Shown here piece after piece: positions 53,874-62,285 of a stretch of DNA of 64,000 nt. Where the stretch lies: positions 2,108,001 to 2,172,000 of the forward strand of contig CAVXCI010000001.1 of NCBI GenBank assembly GCA_963760285.1. Reading direction: 5' to 3'. A model generated the notes under the pieces. It was not told the DNA's origin and ran no database searches. It saw nothing but the letters and a program-made list of their open reading frames with translations. Position numbers and translations under genes: made by a program. The stretch comes from PALSA-278 sp963760285 (GTDB lineage: Bacteria; Acidobacteriota; Terriglobia; Acidiferrales; UBA7541). Every line of letters starts with the position of its first letter. The stretch's first letter is position 1.

Positions 53874-54686
53874 ATGAGCGAACACATAATTTGGCTAACG
53901 GTTCTGGTAAACCGCCTTTTCGGCAAACCCGCCGCCGCGCTGCTGGCCGCCCTGCACATTCAGCCCAGCAATCCGCAATATCCGATTCCCACTCACGTCT
54001 GCATGGAGCTTTTTGTTTTCCTGTTGGTGGCGATTTTCTTCCTGTGGCTGCGCTCGAGGATTTCGGTGGAGAATCCGGGAGTCTCGCAGCAGTTGATGGA
54101 AGGCCTGCTGACCAATCCCATGGGCGTGGGCGCACGCGATTTGTTGCAGGAAAGCGTGGGGCATAATTCGGACAAATATTTGCCGATGATTGGCAGTATT
54201 GGCATGTTCGTTCTGTTCTGCAATCTCAGCAGTCTGACGCCGTCCCTGGAAGCGCCCACGACCTCCATTTCGGTTCCGCTGGGCTGCGCCATCGTGGTTT
54301 TCCTGTATTACAACTGGTGCGGCATCGTTCATCACGGTCCGCTGCGGTACGGCAGGCAATTTCTGGGACCGATCCTGATTATGTCTCCCCTTATGGTGCT
54401 GGTGGAAATTGCCAGCCACCTGGCCCGCTTGCTCTCTCTTACCGTGCGGCTTTGGGTGAACATGCTGGTCAGCGATTTGCTCTACGTGCTCTTTTTGGGA
54501 ATGTTCCTGGCGGTATTTGAATTCATGGGCCATAAAGTTCCCGTGGTCGGCTACCTGAGCGGGATGGGGCCGATTTTTACCATTGCATTTCTCCTTCTGC
54601 ATATTTTTGTGGCATTTTTGCAGGCTTTTGTGTTCACGATCCTGCCGGTGATTTATCTTTCCGGCGCGGTGGCAGAGGAGCACTAG
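53874..54686 (+). CDS. atpB: ATP synthase F0 subunit a
   Basis: AtpB, 270 residues, stator subunit with about five or six membrane segments; it provides the ion half-channels next to the c-ring. The critical membrane Arg is in SLTVRLWVNMLVSDLL; other family stretches are VELLEFASHL-like MVLVEIASHLARL and LLLHIFVAFLQAFVFTILPVIYL at the C terminus. The AEEH end is typical. A 98-bp gap separates it from atpE. Confidence 0.96.
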   Translation: MSEHIIWLTVLVNRLFGKPAAALLAALHIQPSNPQYPIPTHVCMELFVFLLVAIFFLWLRSRISVENPGVSQQLMEGLLTNPMGVGARDLLQESVGHNSDKYLPMIGSIGMFVLFCNLSSLTPSLEAPTTSISVPLGCAIVVFLYYNWCGIVHHGPLRYGRQFLGPILIMSPLMVLVEIASHLARLLSLTVRLWVNMLVSDLLYVLFLGMFLAVFEFMGHKVPVVGYLSGMGPIFTIAFLLLHIFVAFLQAFVFTILPVIYLSGAVAEEH

Positions 54687-54784
54687 ATTTTATTCGGTTT
54701 GTTCGCCGTTCCGTGTGAGCCCGGCTGCTCGAGGATGACGGGGACCACCTCCGGTCGGCAATTCGATAGCAAGGAGAAAAAACG

Positions 54785-55093
54785 ATGAAGAAGTTTGGGA
54801 TGTTGATGCTGGTTGTTCTGGCGCTGGCCATTCTGACGCCGGCGGCATTCGCGGCTGATGGTCCGCCCGCGGGAGGAGTGAACTGGGTGGCGCTGGCCGC
54901 GGGATTTTCGATGGCCATCGCTTCCGGCGCTTGCGGCCTGGCACAGGCCAAAGCCACGGCGGCAGCCTGCGAAGGGATGGCGCGCAATCCGGGAGCTACA
55001 GCGGCCATTCGTTTCGCCTTGATTCTCGGCCTGGTGCTGATTGAATCGATGGCGCTTTACACCTTCGCCATCATTTTCCTGAAAGTTTCCTAG
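54785..55093 (+). CDS. atpE: ATP synthase F0 subunit c with Na+-type ligand pattern
   Basis: AtpE, 102 residues. An N-terminal hydrophobic segment ending AAFAADG (residues 1-25) looks like a signal sequence; two membrane helices follow. The ion-binding carboxylate is Glu87 in LIESMALY. Gln54 in the first helix, and Ser88 and Tyr92 next to Glu87, align with Q32, S66 and Y70 of the Na+-binding c subunit of Ilyobacter tartaricus (Glu65); the fifth ligand position (Val63 there) is Leu85 here. So the c-ring may bind Na+. AAGGAG precedes the ATG. A strong terminator follows. Confidence 0.95.
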   Translation: MKKFGMLMLVVLALAILTPAAFAADGPPAGGVNWVALAAGFSMAIASGACGLAQAKATAAACEGMARNPGATAAIRFALILGLVLIESMALYTFAIIFLKVS

Positions 55094-55117
55094 ACGGCGA
55101 TTCAGAGATTCGCGGAG

Positions 55118-55149
55118 GGCCCGGGAGCGCAAACTCCCGGGCCTTTTTT
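55118..55149 (+). terminator. Strong intrinsic terminator after atpE
   Basis: Ten-base perfect stem GGCCCGGGAG/CTCCCGGGCC with a six-base loop CGCAAA and a run of six T. It ends the nuoA-atpE transcript and separates it from the convergent nuoN of the minus-strand cluster. Confidence 0.93.
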
Positions 55150-55196
55150 GTTGGCGACAATGGAATTTCCGGCGCGGGCGTGGAACGGAGATTCGC

Positions 55197-56651
55197 TTAG
55201 CGGAGAGAGGCGGCGGAACGCAGAGCGAAGGCCATCACGCGAGTAGGGAAAAGTCCGAGATACAGAGTAAGAAATGAAGTAATCGCCAGCACCGCGCAGA
55301 TGCCGGCGGCGACTGGCTCCGGCGTCCATTCCTCTTCGGCGTCGCGGAAATACATGGTCAGAATCACGCGCAGATAGTAGTAAGAGCCAATCACGCTGTT
55401 GATGGCGGCAATGATCACCAGCCAGACGAGGCGCGAATCCAGACTGGCCTGAAACGCGTAGAATTTTGCGAGAAATCCGCCGGTTACGGGCAGACCAAGA
55501 AGTGAAAGCAGGAAAAGGGTGAAGCAGGCAGCCACCAGCGGCTGTTTTTTGGCCACGCCCGCATAGTCTGAAAGTTCCAGGCGGCGCTCGCCCTGCCCTC
55601 CGAAGTGCGTGACCACGGTGAAAGCGCCGATCTTCATCACGGAATAGGCCGCCAGATAGAACAGCACGGCAGCGATGCCGTATTCCGTGGAGGCGGCGAA
55701 GGCGACAAGAATATATCCCGCATGGGCAATGGAAGAATACGCCAGCATGCGCTTGACATTGGTTTGCGCCAGCGCGGCGAAATTTCCCACGCACATGGAA
55801 AGAACCGCGGAAATCCAGATGGCCCAGAACCAGATGGGCTGCGCCGCGCCAAAGGCTACGTAGAACACACGCAACAGGATGGCAAAGGCCGCCGCTTTGG
55901 GCGCGGAGGCCAGCAGGGCGGTCACGGGAGTAGGCGCGCCTTCGTACACGTCCGGCGCATAAACCTGAAATGGCGCGGCCACGACCTTGAATCCCAGCCC
56001 CACGAACATCATGCCCAGGCCGAAGATTACCAGCGAGTTCACGCCGGAAGTGGACAACGATTGCTGGATTCCAGCGAGCCTGGTGGTTCCTGTCGCTCCG
56101 TAGGTCATGGCCACGCCGTATAGAAAGAACGCCGTGGCGAAAGAGCCCAGAATAAAATATTTCAGAGAGGATTCGTTGGATTTCAGGGAGTCGCGGCGAA
56201 AGCCCGCGAGGATGTAACTCGAAATGGAACTCATCTCCAGGCCCAGGAAGGCGGTGATCAGCTCTCCAGCGCCGGCGAGGATGCCCATGCCGGCTGCGGC
56301 GAAGAGAACCAGCGCATAGTATTCGCCGCGCTGGATTCTGTTTTCATTCAGATAGTGGAAGGAGCCCAGGATCACCAGCGCTACCGCACCGAGAATTACT
56401 ACGTGGAAGAAAAGACTGAAATCATCCACCTGAATCAAGCCGCCATACGCCGGACCGCGATGCGCCGCGGATATTCGCACACTGGCGAGCGCGCCCAGCG
56501 CGCCAACCAGTCCAATCCAGCCCAAAGCATTCTTGGCGGCCCGGCCGGAGGTAAACGCTTCGCCGATCATCAAAAGAATTCCGAAAGCACAAAGAATCAG
56601 CTCCGGGGCCACCCGGCAGAGATCTCCGAAGGTGTTAGCGGCGAGAGGCAT
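55197..56651 (-). CDS. nuoN: NADH-quinone oxidoreductase subunit N (second copy)
   Basis: NuoN, 484 residues, intact copy in the minus-strand cluster. AGFRRDSLKSNESSLKYFILG, KVVAAPFQVYAPDVYEGAPT and NVKRMLAYSSIAHAGYILV are typical. The start overlaps the 3' end of nuoM by 17 bases. Compared with the plus-strand copy it is of different sequence (paralogous, not duplicate) and is not frameshifted. Confidence 0.96.
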   Translation of the reverse strand: MPLAANTFGDLCRVAPELILCAFGILLMIGEAFTSGRAAKNALGWIGLVGALGALASVRISAAHRGPAYGGLIQVDDFSLFFHVVILGAVALVILGSFHYLNENRIQRGEYYALVLFAAAGMGILAGAGELITAFLGLEMSSISSYILAGFRRDSLKSNESSLKYFILGSFATAFFLYGVAMTYGATGTTRLAGIQQSLSTSGVNSLVIFGLGMMFVGLGFKVVAAPFQVYAPDVYEGAPTPVTALLASAPKAAAFAILLRVFYVAFGAAQPIWFWAIWISAVLSMCVGNFAALAQTNVKRMLAYSSIAHAGYILVAFAASTEYGIAAVLFYLAAYSVMKIGAFTVVTHFGGQGERRLELSDYAGVAKKQPLVAACFTLFLLSLLGLPVTGGFLAKFYAFQASLDSRLVWLVIIAAINSVIGSYYYLRVILTMYFRDAEEEWTPEPVAAGICAVLAITSFLTLYLGLFPTRVMAFALRSAASLR

Positions 56652-58296
56652 GGTCGCTTCCGGCGGTGGATTTTTTCAGCAGGGACAACGGCTGCTGGTT
56701 CTTCATGGGAACAGCGGTGTTGAGCACGTGTCCAGGGGCCGGCTGGGGGGACGGTTGGATTCCCGGAGTGGCCGGCGCGCTGTGCGCCAGATAACTCCCG
56801 CGCGAATTCATCTGGATTAACAGCATGGACGTGGAGGTCTCCATGCGGCTGGTGAAAATCGGCGACGCCACGCCCATCACCAGAATGACCACCGCCAGCG
56901 ATACAAAAATCAATTTCTCGCGCGGAGAAACGTCAGGCAAATTGTTGTTCTTCTCCACAGTGACCTTGCCGAAGCAGACGCGCTGATAGGCCCACAGCAG
57001 ATATATGGCGGAAAGCACCGTACCAGAAGCGGCCCAGCTGGCCCACGCGGGGTGCCGCGCGAAGGTCCCGATGAGAATCAGAAATTCGCCGATGAATCCG
57101 TTCAGGAGCGGGAGCGCCAGCGATGAAAAACAGGCAAACAGAAAGAAGCTGGAAAACACTGGCATGGGCGCGCCCAACCCGCCAAATTCCTTGATCTCAT
57201 GGGTATGGCGGCGGTCGTAAAGCATGCCGACGGCGAGAAAAAGCATTCCAGTGGAAACGCCGTGGTTGATCATTTGATAGATGGCGCCGTCCATGGAGAT
57301 CTGGCTCATGGCAAAAATTCCCAGCACGACAAATCCCAGGTGGCTGACGGAGCTATAAGCCACCAGGCGCTTCAAGTCGTGCTGCACCATGGCGACCAGC
57401 GCGCCGTAAATAATTCCGATGATGGCCAGGATGCCGATGTATGGCGCGGCGGCGCGCGCGGCGTCCGGGAAAAGCGGCAGGCAGAAGCGCAACATGCCAT
57501 AGGTGCCCATTTTCAGCATCACGCCGGCAAGGATCACGGAGCCGGCCGTGGGAGCTTCCGTGTGCGCGTCCGGCAGCCAGGTGTGCAGCGGGAAGAGCGG
57601 TACCTTGATGGCGAAGGCCACGAAAAATGCCAGGAACATCAGCATTTCCGCGCGCCAGGTGAAATAACTGACCAATCCTGTTTGCAGGCGGAACTGGATT
57701 TCCGGCAAATCAAACGTGCCCGTCAAATTGTAGAGCCACAGAATCGCCACCAGCATCAGGATGGAGCCGAGCATGGTGTAGAGGATGAACTTCATCGCGG
57801 CGTAGAGGCGGCGGCCATGTCCCCAGATGCCGATGAGGAAATACATGGGAATCAGCACGGCTTCCCAGAAAAGGAAGAAGAGAAACAGGTCGAGGGAAAC
57901 GAATGTGCCGATCATGGCCGTTTCCAGCAACAGCAGCATCACGAAGAATTCCTTCACGCGGTCGGTGATGCTTTGCCAGGAGCAGAGAATGGCGAACGGT
58001 GTCAGGAAGGTTGTCAGGATCACCAGGAATAGGCTGATTCCGTCAACGCCCACGTGATAGTGAATGGGAGGGATGTTGATCCAATGATGGAATTCAACAA
58101 ACTGGTATGTCGCAGCGTCGCGCTGGAAACCGCGAAGCAAAAGCAGTGAAACACCAAATTCCACGAGGGAAGTGATGAGCGCCAGCCAGCGGGTCCAGTT
58201 GTGATCTTCGCGGTGGAGAAACACAATTCCCAGCAGGCCGAGCAGGGGCAGCAAGATCAGCGTCGAAAGCAGGAAATTGTGCGGGAGCATGGTCAT
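56635..58296 (-). CDS. nuoM: NADH-quinone oxidoreductase subunit M (second copy)
   Basis: NuoM, 553 residues. LLETAMIGTFVSLDLFLFFLFWE, the membrane Glu in FWEAVLIPMYFLIG, HTWLPDAHTEAPTAGSVIL and HDLKRLVAYSSVSHLGFVVLG match the family. A Gly/Pro/Ser-rich C-terminal extension (about residues 490-553) is predicted soluble and is not typical. The ATG overlaps the nuoL stop (ATGA). Confidence 0.96.
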   Translation of the reverse strand: MTMLPHNFLLSTLILLPLLGLLGIVFLHREDHNWTRWLALITSLVEFGVSLLLLRGFQRDAATYQFVEFHHWINIPPIHYHVGVDGISLFLVILTTFLTPFAILCSWQSITDRVKEFFVMLLLLETAMIGTFVSLDLFLFFLFWEAVLIPMYFLIGIWGHGRRLYAAMKFILYTMLGSILMLVAILWLYNLTGTFDLPEIQFRLQTGLVSYFTWRAEMLMFLAFFVAFAIKVPLFPLHTWLPDAHTEAPTAGSVILAGVMLKMGTYGMLRFCLPLFPDAARAAAPYIGILAIIGIIYGALVAMVQHDLKRLVAYSSVSHLGFVVLGIFAMSQISMDGAIYQMINHGVSTGMLFLAVGMLYDRRHTHEIKEFGGLGAPMPVFSSFFLFACFSSLALPLLNGFIGEFLILIGTFARHPAWASWAASGTVLSAIYLLWAYQRVCFGKVTVEKNNNLPDVSPREKLIFVSLAVVILVMGVASPIFTSRMETSTSMLLIQMNSRGSYLAHSAPATPGIQPSPQPAPGHVLNTAVPMKNQQPLSLLKKSTAGSDHASRR

Positions 58297-60272
58297 CGCG
58301 CCATCCTCCAGAGCAGCAGGCCGGTGAACGCGACCGCGCCAATCAGCACCCAGGCGGCGTAGCTGCGCGCGTTGCCGGACTGCAAGCGGCGCAACTGCCC
58401 GCCCGTTTCCTGGGCCGCATCGCCGGAGCCGTTTACGAGGCCATCAATCACGCCTTCGTCAACGCCATGCCAGAGGACATTGGTCGAAATCCAAAGCAAT
58501 GGGCGGATTAAGATGGCCCCGTAAATCTCGTCCACAAAATATTTGTGCAGGAGCAGCGTGTACAGGCCGTGCAGTCTTTCCGCCAGACGGCGCGGGACTT
58601 CCAGACGCGCGATATAAAACCACCAGGCGACGAGGAGGCCGAGGAGAGCCGCGCCCACGGCGGCCGAAATCAGGGCGTGCGCGAGGCCAGCGACGAGACC
58701 GGTGGCTACTTCGATGGGAGCGGCGCCCGCCGTGCCCGATGCCATCAACTCTTCGGAGGCGTGGAATACGGGACGAAGAAAATTGGTGAAGTAATCCGGG
58801 CCGCCGACCAGTTTGGGGGCAGCGAACCAGCCGCCGCCGACAGCAAGCGCAGCAAGAATCACCAGCGGGACAATCATGCTTGTGGGGGATTCGTGGACAT
58901 GGACGGCGTGCTCGTCATAGCGCTGGCGGCCATGGAAAGTGAGAAAGAACAGACGGAACATGTAGAAAGACGTCAGCAGCGCTCCCAAAATGCCCAGAGT
59001 CCAAAGGACGCGGTGCGGATTTGGTCCGGCCGCCGTGGCTTCCAGGATGGCGTCCTTGCTGAAAAAGCCTGAGAAGAATGGAATGCCGGTAATGGCCAGC
59101 GTTGCCGCGAGCATGGTGGCGTAAGTCCAGGGAATTTTGCGGCTGAGGCCGCCCATGTTGCGCATGTCCTGCTCGCCGCCCATGGAGTGGATCACGCTGC
59201 CGGCGGCCAGGAACAGCAGGCCTTTGAAAAATGCGTGGGTCATCAGGTGAAAAATGCCGTCGGCAAAAGCGCCGACGCCACAGCCGAGGAACATGTAGCC
59301 AAGCTGCGAAATTGTGGAATAGGCCAGCACTTTCTTAATGTCCGTTTGAACCAGCGCGATGGTGGCGGCATAAAAGGCCGTCAGGGCGCCTACAGTGGCT
59401 ACGACCAAAAGAGCGACTGGCGCGTGGATATAGAGGAAGTTCATCCGCGCCACCATGTAAACGCCCGCAGTCACCATGGTCGCGGCATGGATCAGCGCGC
59501 TGACCGGCGTGGGGCCTTCCATGGCGTCTGGCAACCAGACGTACAGCGGCAACTGGGCTGATTTTCCCACGGCGCCGGCGAAGAGCAACAAACATATGGT
59601 GGTGAGCACGCCGAGATGGCCAGGCGTTTCCACCTGAAACGCGGACAAGCCCGCGAAAATCCGGGAATAATCCATTGAATGGAACGTCCAGAAGAGAAGC
59701 AGAAGGCCGATGGTGAAGCCAAAATCGCCGATACGCGTGGTGAGGAAGGCCTTCTTTCCCGCGTCGGCGGCGCTCTTCTTCGTGAAGAAGAAACTGATGA
59801 GAAGATAGCTGCAAAGTCCCACGCCCTCCCATCCCACGAAAAGAAGGACGAGGTTGGCGGCGGTCACCAGAGTCATCATAAAAAACATGAAGAGGTTCAT
59901 GTAACTGAAGAAACGGTAATAGCCCTCATCGTGAGCCATGTAACCGATCGAATAGACGTGGATCAGCAGGCCCACGCCGGTAACCACCAGGAGCATGACC
60001 ACGGTGAGCTGGTCAACGTAAAACGAAAAATCAATGTGGAACTGCCCCGCGGAAATCCAGGGCCAGAACACGCGGACGACAGGGAGCTGATCCACGGGGA
60101 GCAAGAAAAACTCACGCACCAGTTCCAGCGTGCCGGCGAAGCCCAGGGCAACGGACCCAATGCCCACGAAATTGACGGCGGGATGAGACCAGCGGCGCCC
60201 CAGCAGGCCGTTGATGGCCGCCCCCAGGAGCGGCAACACAGGAAGAATCCAGATGTGATTGAGTATTGGCAT
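58293..60272 (-). CDS. nuoL: NADH-quinone oxidoreductase subunit L (second copy)
   Basis: NuoL, 659 residues. LFVGWEGVGLCSYLLISFFF, TPVSALIHAATMVTAGVYMVA with the conserved Lys/His region, and LVQTDIKKVLAYSTISQLGYMFLGCG are clear; a C-terminal lateral helix region follows. Its start shares the A of the nuoK stop (TGATG). Confidence 0.97.
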   Translation of the reverse strand: MPILNHIWILPVLPLLGAAINGLLGRRWSHPAVNFVGIGSVALGFAGTLELVREFFLLPVDQLPVVRVFWPWISAGQFHIDFSFYVDQLTVVMLLVVTGVGLLIHVYSIGYMAHDEGYYRFFSYMNLFMFFMMTLVTAANLVLLFVGWEGVGLCSYLLISFFFTKKSAADAGKKAFLTTRIGDFGFTIGLLLLFWTFHSMDYSRIFAGLSAFQVETPGHLGVLTTICLLLFAGAVGKSAQLPLYVWLPDAMEGPTPVSALIHAATMVTAGVYMVARMNFLYIHAPVALLVVATVGALTAFYAATIALVQTDIKKVLAYSTISQLGYMFLGCGVGAFADGIFHLMTHAFFKGLLFLAAGSVIHSMGGEQDMRNMGGLSRKIPWTYATMLAATLAITGIPFFSGFFSKDAILEATAAGPNPHRVLWTLGILGALLTSFYMFRLFFLTFHGRQRYDEHAVHVHESPTSMIVPLVILAALAVGGGWFAAPKLVGGPDYFTNFLRPVFHASEELMASGTAGAAPIEVATGLVAGLAHALISAAVGAALLGLLVAWWFYIARLEVPRRLAERLHGLYTLLLHKYFVDEIYGAILIRPLLWISTNVLWHGVDEGVIDGLVNGSGDAAQETGGQLRRLQSGNARSYAAWVLIGAVAFTGLLLWRMAR

Positions 60273-60580
60273 CAGGATTTCATTTCATCCACGTCTTCGA
60301 TATTCAGCGAACGCCGGTTGCGGGCAATCAACAGCACAATAGCCAGTCCAACGGCGGCCTCGGCGGCGGCCACCACAATCACAAAGAAAACAAAAATGGC
60401 GCCGTCCATCTGCCCGCGCGCGCGGCTGAAGGCAATAAAAGCGAGATTCACGGCATTGAGCATCAGCTCAATGGACATGAGAATGGTGATGATGTTGCGC
60501 TTGAAGATGAAGCTCACCACGCCCAGACCAAAAAGAATGCTGCTGAGCACCAGAAAATAGGAGAGCGGAACGCCGTTCAC
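60272..60580 (-). CDS. nuoK: NADH-quinone oxidoreductase subunit K (second copy)
   Basis: NuoK, 102 residues, GTG start overlapping the nuoJ stop (GTGA). RNIITILMSIELMLNAVNLA with conserved membrane Glu and VVAAAEAAVGLAIVLLIARN are typical of the family. Confidence 0.95.
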   Translation of the reverse strand: MNGVPLSYFLVLSSILFGLGVVSFIFKRNIITILMSIELMLNAVNLAFIAFSRARGQMDGAIFVFFVIVVAAAEAAVGLAIVLLIARNRRSLNIEDVDEMKS

Positions 60581-61083
60581 GAATCCCTCCGCGCCAGGAC
60601 CACGGCTCCCAGCAGGGCAATCAAAATCAAGAAGGAGGTGATTTCAAAGGGGAAAAGATACGACTGAAAGAGATACATGGAAAGGCCGCGCGTTGAAATG
60701 GCGGTCGCTGAGTTTCCGGCCGACATGCCTGGCAATGATTTCGCGCCGCGCGCCATCCACCAGGCCAGATAGGCGACCAGGAAAAACGCCAGCGGCAGGC
60801 CAATCCAGCGCGCCATGACGCTGCGTTGCGTGCGCTCTTCTTCGCGGGCGTTCAACAACATGATGACGAAGACGAATAGGACCATGATGGCGCCAGCGTA
60901 GACGATTATCTGCACGGCGGAAATGAATCCCGCGCCCAGCATGAGATAGAGCACGGCCAGCGCTACCATCACCAGGACCAGCGCCAGGGCGCTATGAATG
61001 GGTTCGCGCGCCAGAATCATTGCCAATGCTCCGCCGACGGCAATCCCCGCGAAAATGAAGAACAGCAGAAGTGGCAGCGTCAT
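60577..61083 (-). CDS. nuoJ: NADH-quinone oxidoreductase subunit J (second copy)
   Basis: NuoJ, 168 residues from the ATG at 61083 (overlapping the nuoH stop, ATGA). REPIHSALALVLVMVALAVL, GAGFISAVQIIVYAGAIMV and VIMLLNAREEE are characteristic; the C terminus has the LIALLGAVVLARRDS end. The open frame extends 24 codons upstream inside nuoH and is ignored. Confidence 0.95.
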   Translation of the reverse strand: MTLPLLLFFIFAGIAVGGALAMILAREPIHSALALVLVMVALAVLYLMLGAGFISAVQIIVYAGAIMVLFVFVIMLLNAREEERTQRSVMARWIGLPLAFFLVAYLAWWMARGAKSLPGMSAGNSATAISTRGLSMYLFQSYLFPFEITSFLILIALLGAVVLARRDS

Positions 61084-62285
61084 GGATGAGCCACCAGAAT
61101 CACGATACTGGTAATCACCAGGTTCGCCAGAGAAAGCGGGAGCAACAGCTTCCAACCAAAATCCATCAACTGGTCATAGCGGAAGCGCGGCAGTGTGGAG
61201 CGCGTCCAAACGTAGAAGAACAGAATCAGGAAAACCTTGAACAGGAACCAGAACGGCCCCTGCACAACGCTCGCCACGTTCGGGAAAGTGCATAGGAGGC
61301 CTGCGCCGATGAGGACCGCCCCCATCACCGGAAAAATAACGCGGGGAAGGCCGCGAAGCCTCCACAAACCGTCCACAATCATGCCCAGACCGCCGAGAAC
61401 CATGATGACCGTAGGAAAATAAAGCTGCCAGGTCCACGAATGGGGCAGGGGAGAGAGCCAGCCGCCCAGAAACAGAATCGTCGCCAGACAAGAAACGGTG
61501 ATCATGTTGGCGTATTCGGCCATGAAGAACATAGCAAATTTGAAACTGGAATATTCCGTGTGGAAGCCGGCCACCAATTCGGATTCCGCCTCGGCGAGAT
61601 CGAAGGGGGCGCGATTGGTTTCCGCAACGGCGGCGACAAAGTAGCAGAAGAAACCCACAATCTGCGGAATCAAATTCCAGCGGGGAATAAAGCCCAGCCA
61701 GCGGCCGCTCTGGCTGGCGATGATGGTATTAAAATCGAAACTGCCGGCCATCAGCAGCACTCCGACCACGGAGAGAGTGAGCGCCACCTCGTAGCTAATC
61801 ATTTGAGCGGAGCTGCGCAAACCGCCCAGCAGGGAATATTTGCTGTTGGAAGACCAGCCTGCGAGAGCCACGCCATACACGCCGATGGAAGTCACCGCAA
61901 AAAGGAAAAACACACCGAGATTGACGTCGGCAATCGCCAGAGGGGTCTCCACCCCGAAGATGCGGATGGTGCCAGGCCCAAAGGGAATCAGCGCCAGCGC
62001 CGTCAAAGCAAGAGAAAGGGTGAGCAGCGGCGCGAGAACATAGATGAAGCGGTCCGACGCGGGGGGGACCACGTCCTCCTTAAACATAAACTTCAACCCA
62101 TCCGCCAGCGGCTGGAGCAATCCGTGAGGCCCTACGAAGCAGGGCCCCAGGCGCGACTGAATGTGCGCGATGACCTTGCGCTCAAACCAGGTGAGATACG
62201 CCAGCGCTGTGAGCGTGACGAACAGCAACACAGCAATCTTGATTAGCGATACCACCAGGATTGGGTGGTTGGAGACGAACTCCAC
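61080..62285 (-). CDS. nuoH: NADH-quinone oxidoreductase subunit H (second copy)
   Basis: NuoH, 401 residues. FERKVIAHIQSRLGPCFVGPHG, AETNRAPFDLAEAESELVAGF and MFFMAEYANMITVSCLA are hallmarks. The GTG start at 62285 has AAGGA nearby and overlaps the nuoG 3' end by 43 bases. It is followed by nuoJ with no nuoI between. Confidence 0.96.
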   Translation of the reverse strand: MEFVSNHPILVVSLIKIAVLLFVTLTALAYLTWFERKVIAHIQSRLGPCFVGPHGLLQPLADGLKFMFKEDVVPPASDRFIYVLAPLLTLSLALTALALIPFGPGTIRIFGVETPLAIADVNLGVFFLFAVTSIGVYGVALAGWSSNSKYSLLGGLRSSAQMISYEVALTLSVVGVLLMAGSFDFNTIIASQSGRWLGFIPRWNLIPQIVGFFCYFVAAVAETNRAPFDLAEAESELVAGFHTEYSSFKFAMFFMAEYANMITVSCLATILFLGGWLSPLPHSWTWQLYFPTVIMVLGGLGMIVDGLWRLRGLPRVIFPVMGAVLIGAGLLCTFPNVASVVQGPFWFLFKVFLILFFYVWTRSTLPRFRYDQLMDFGWKLLLPLSLANLVITSIVILVAHP

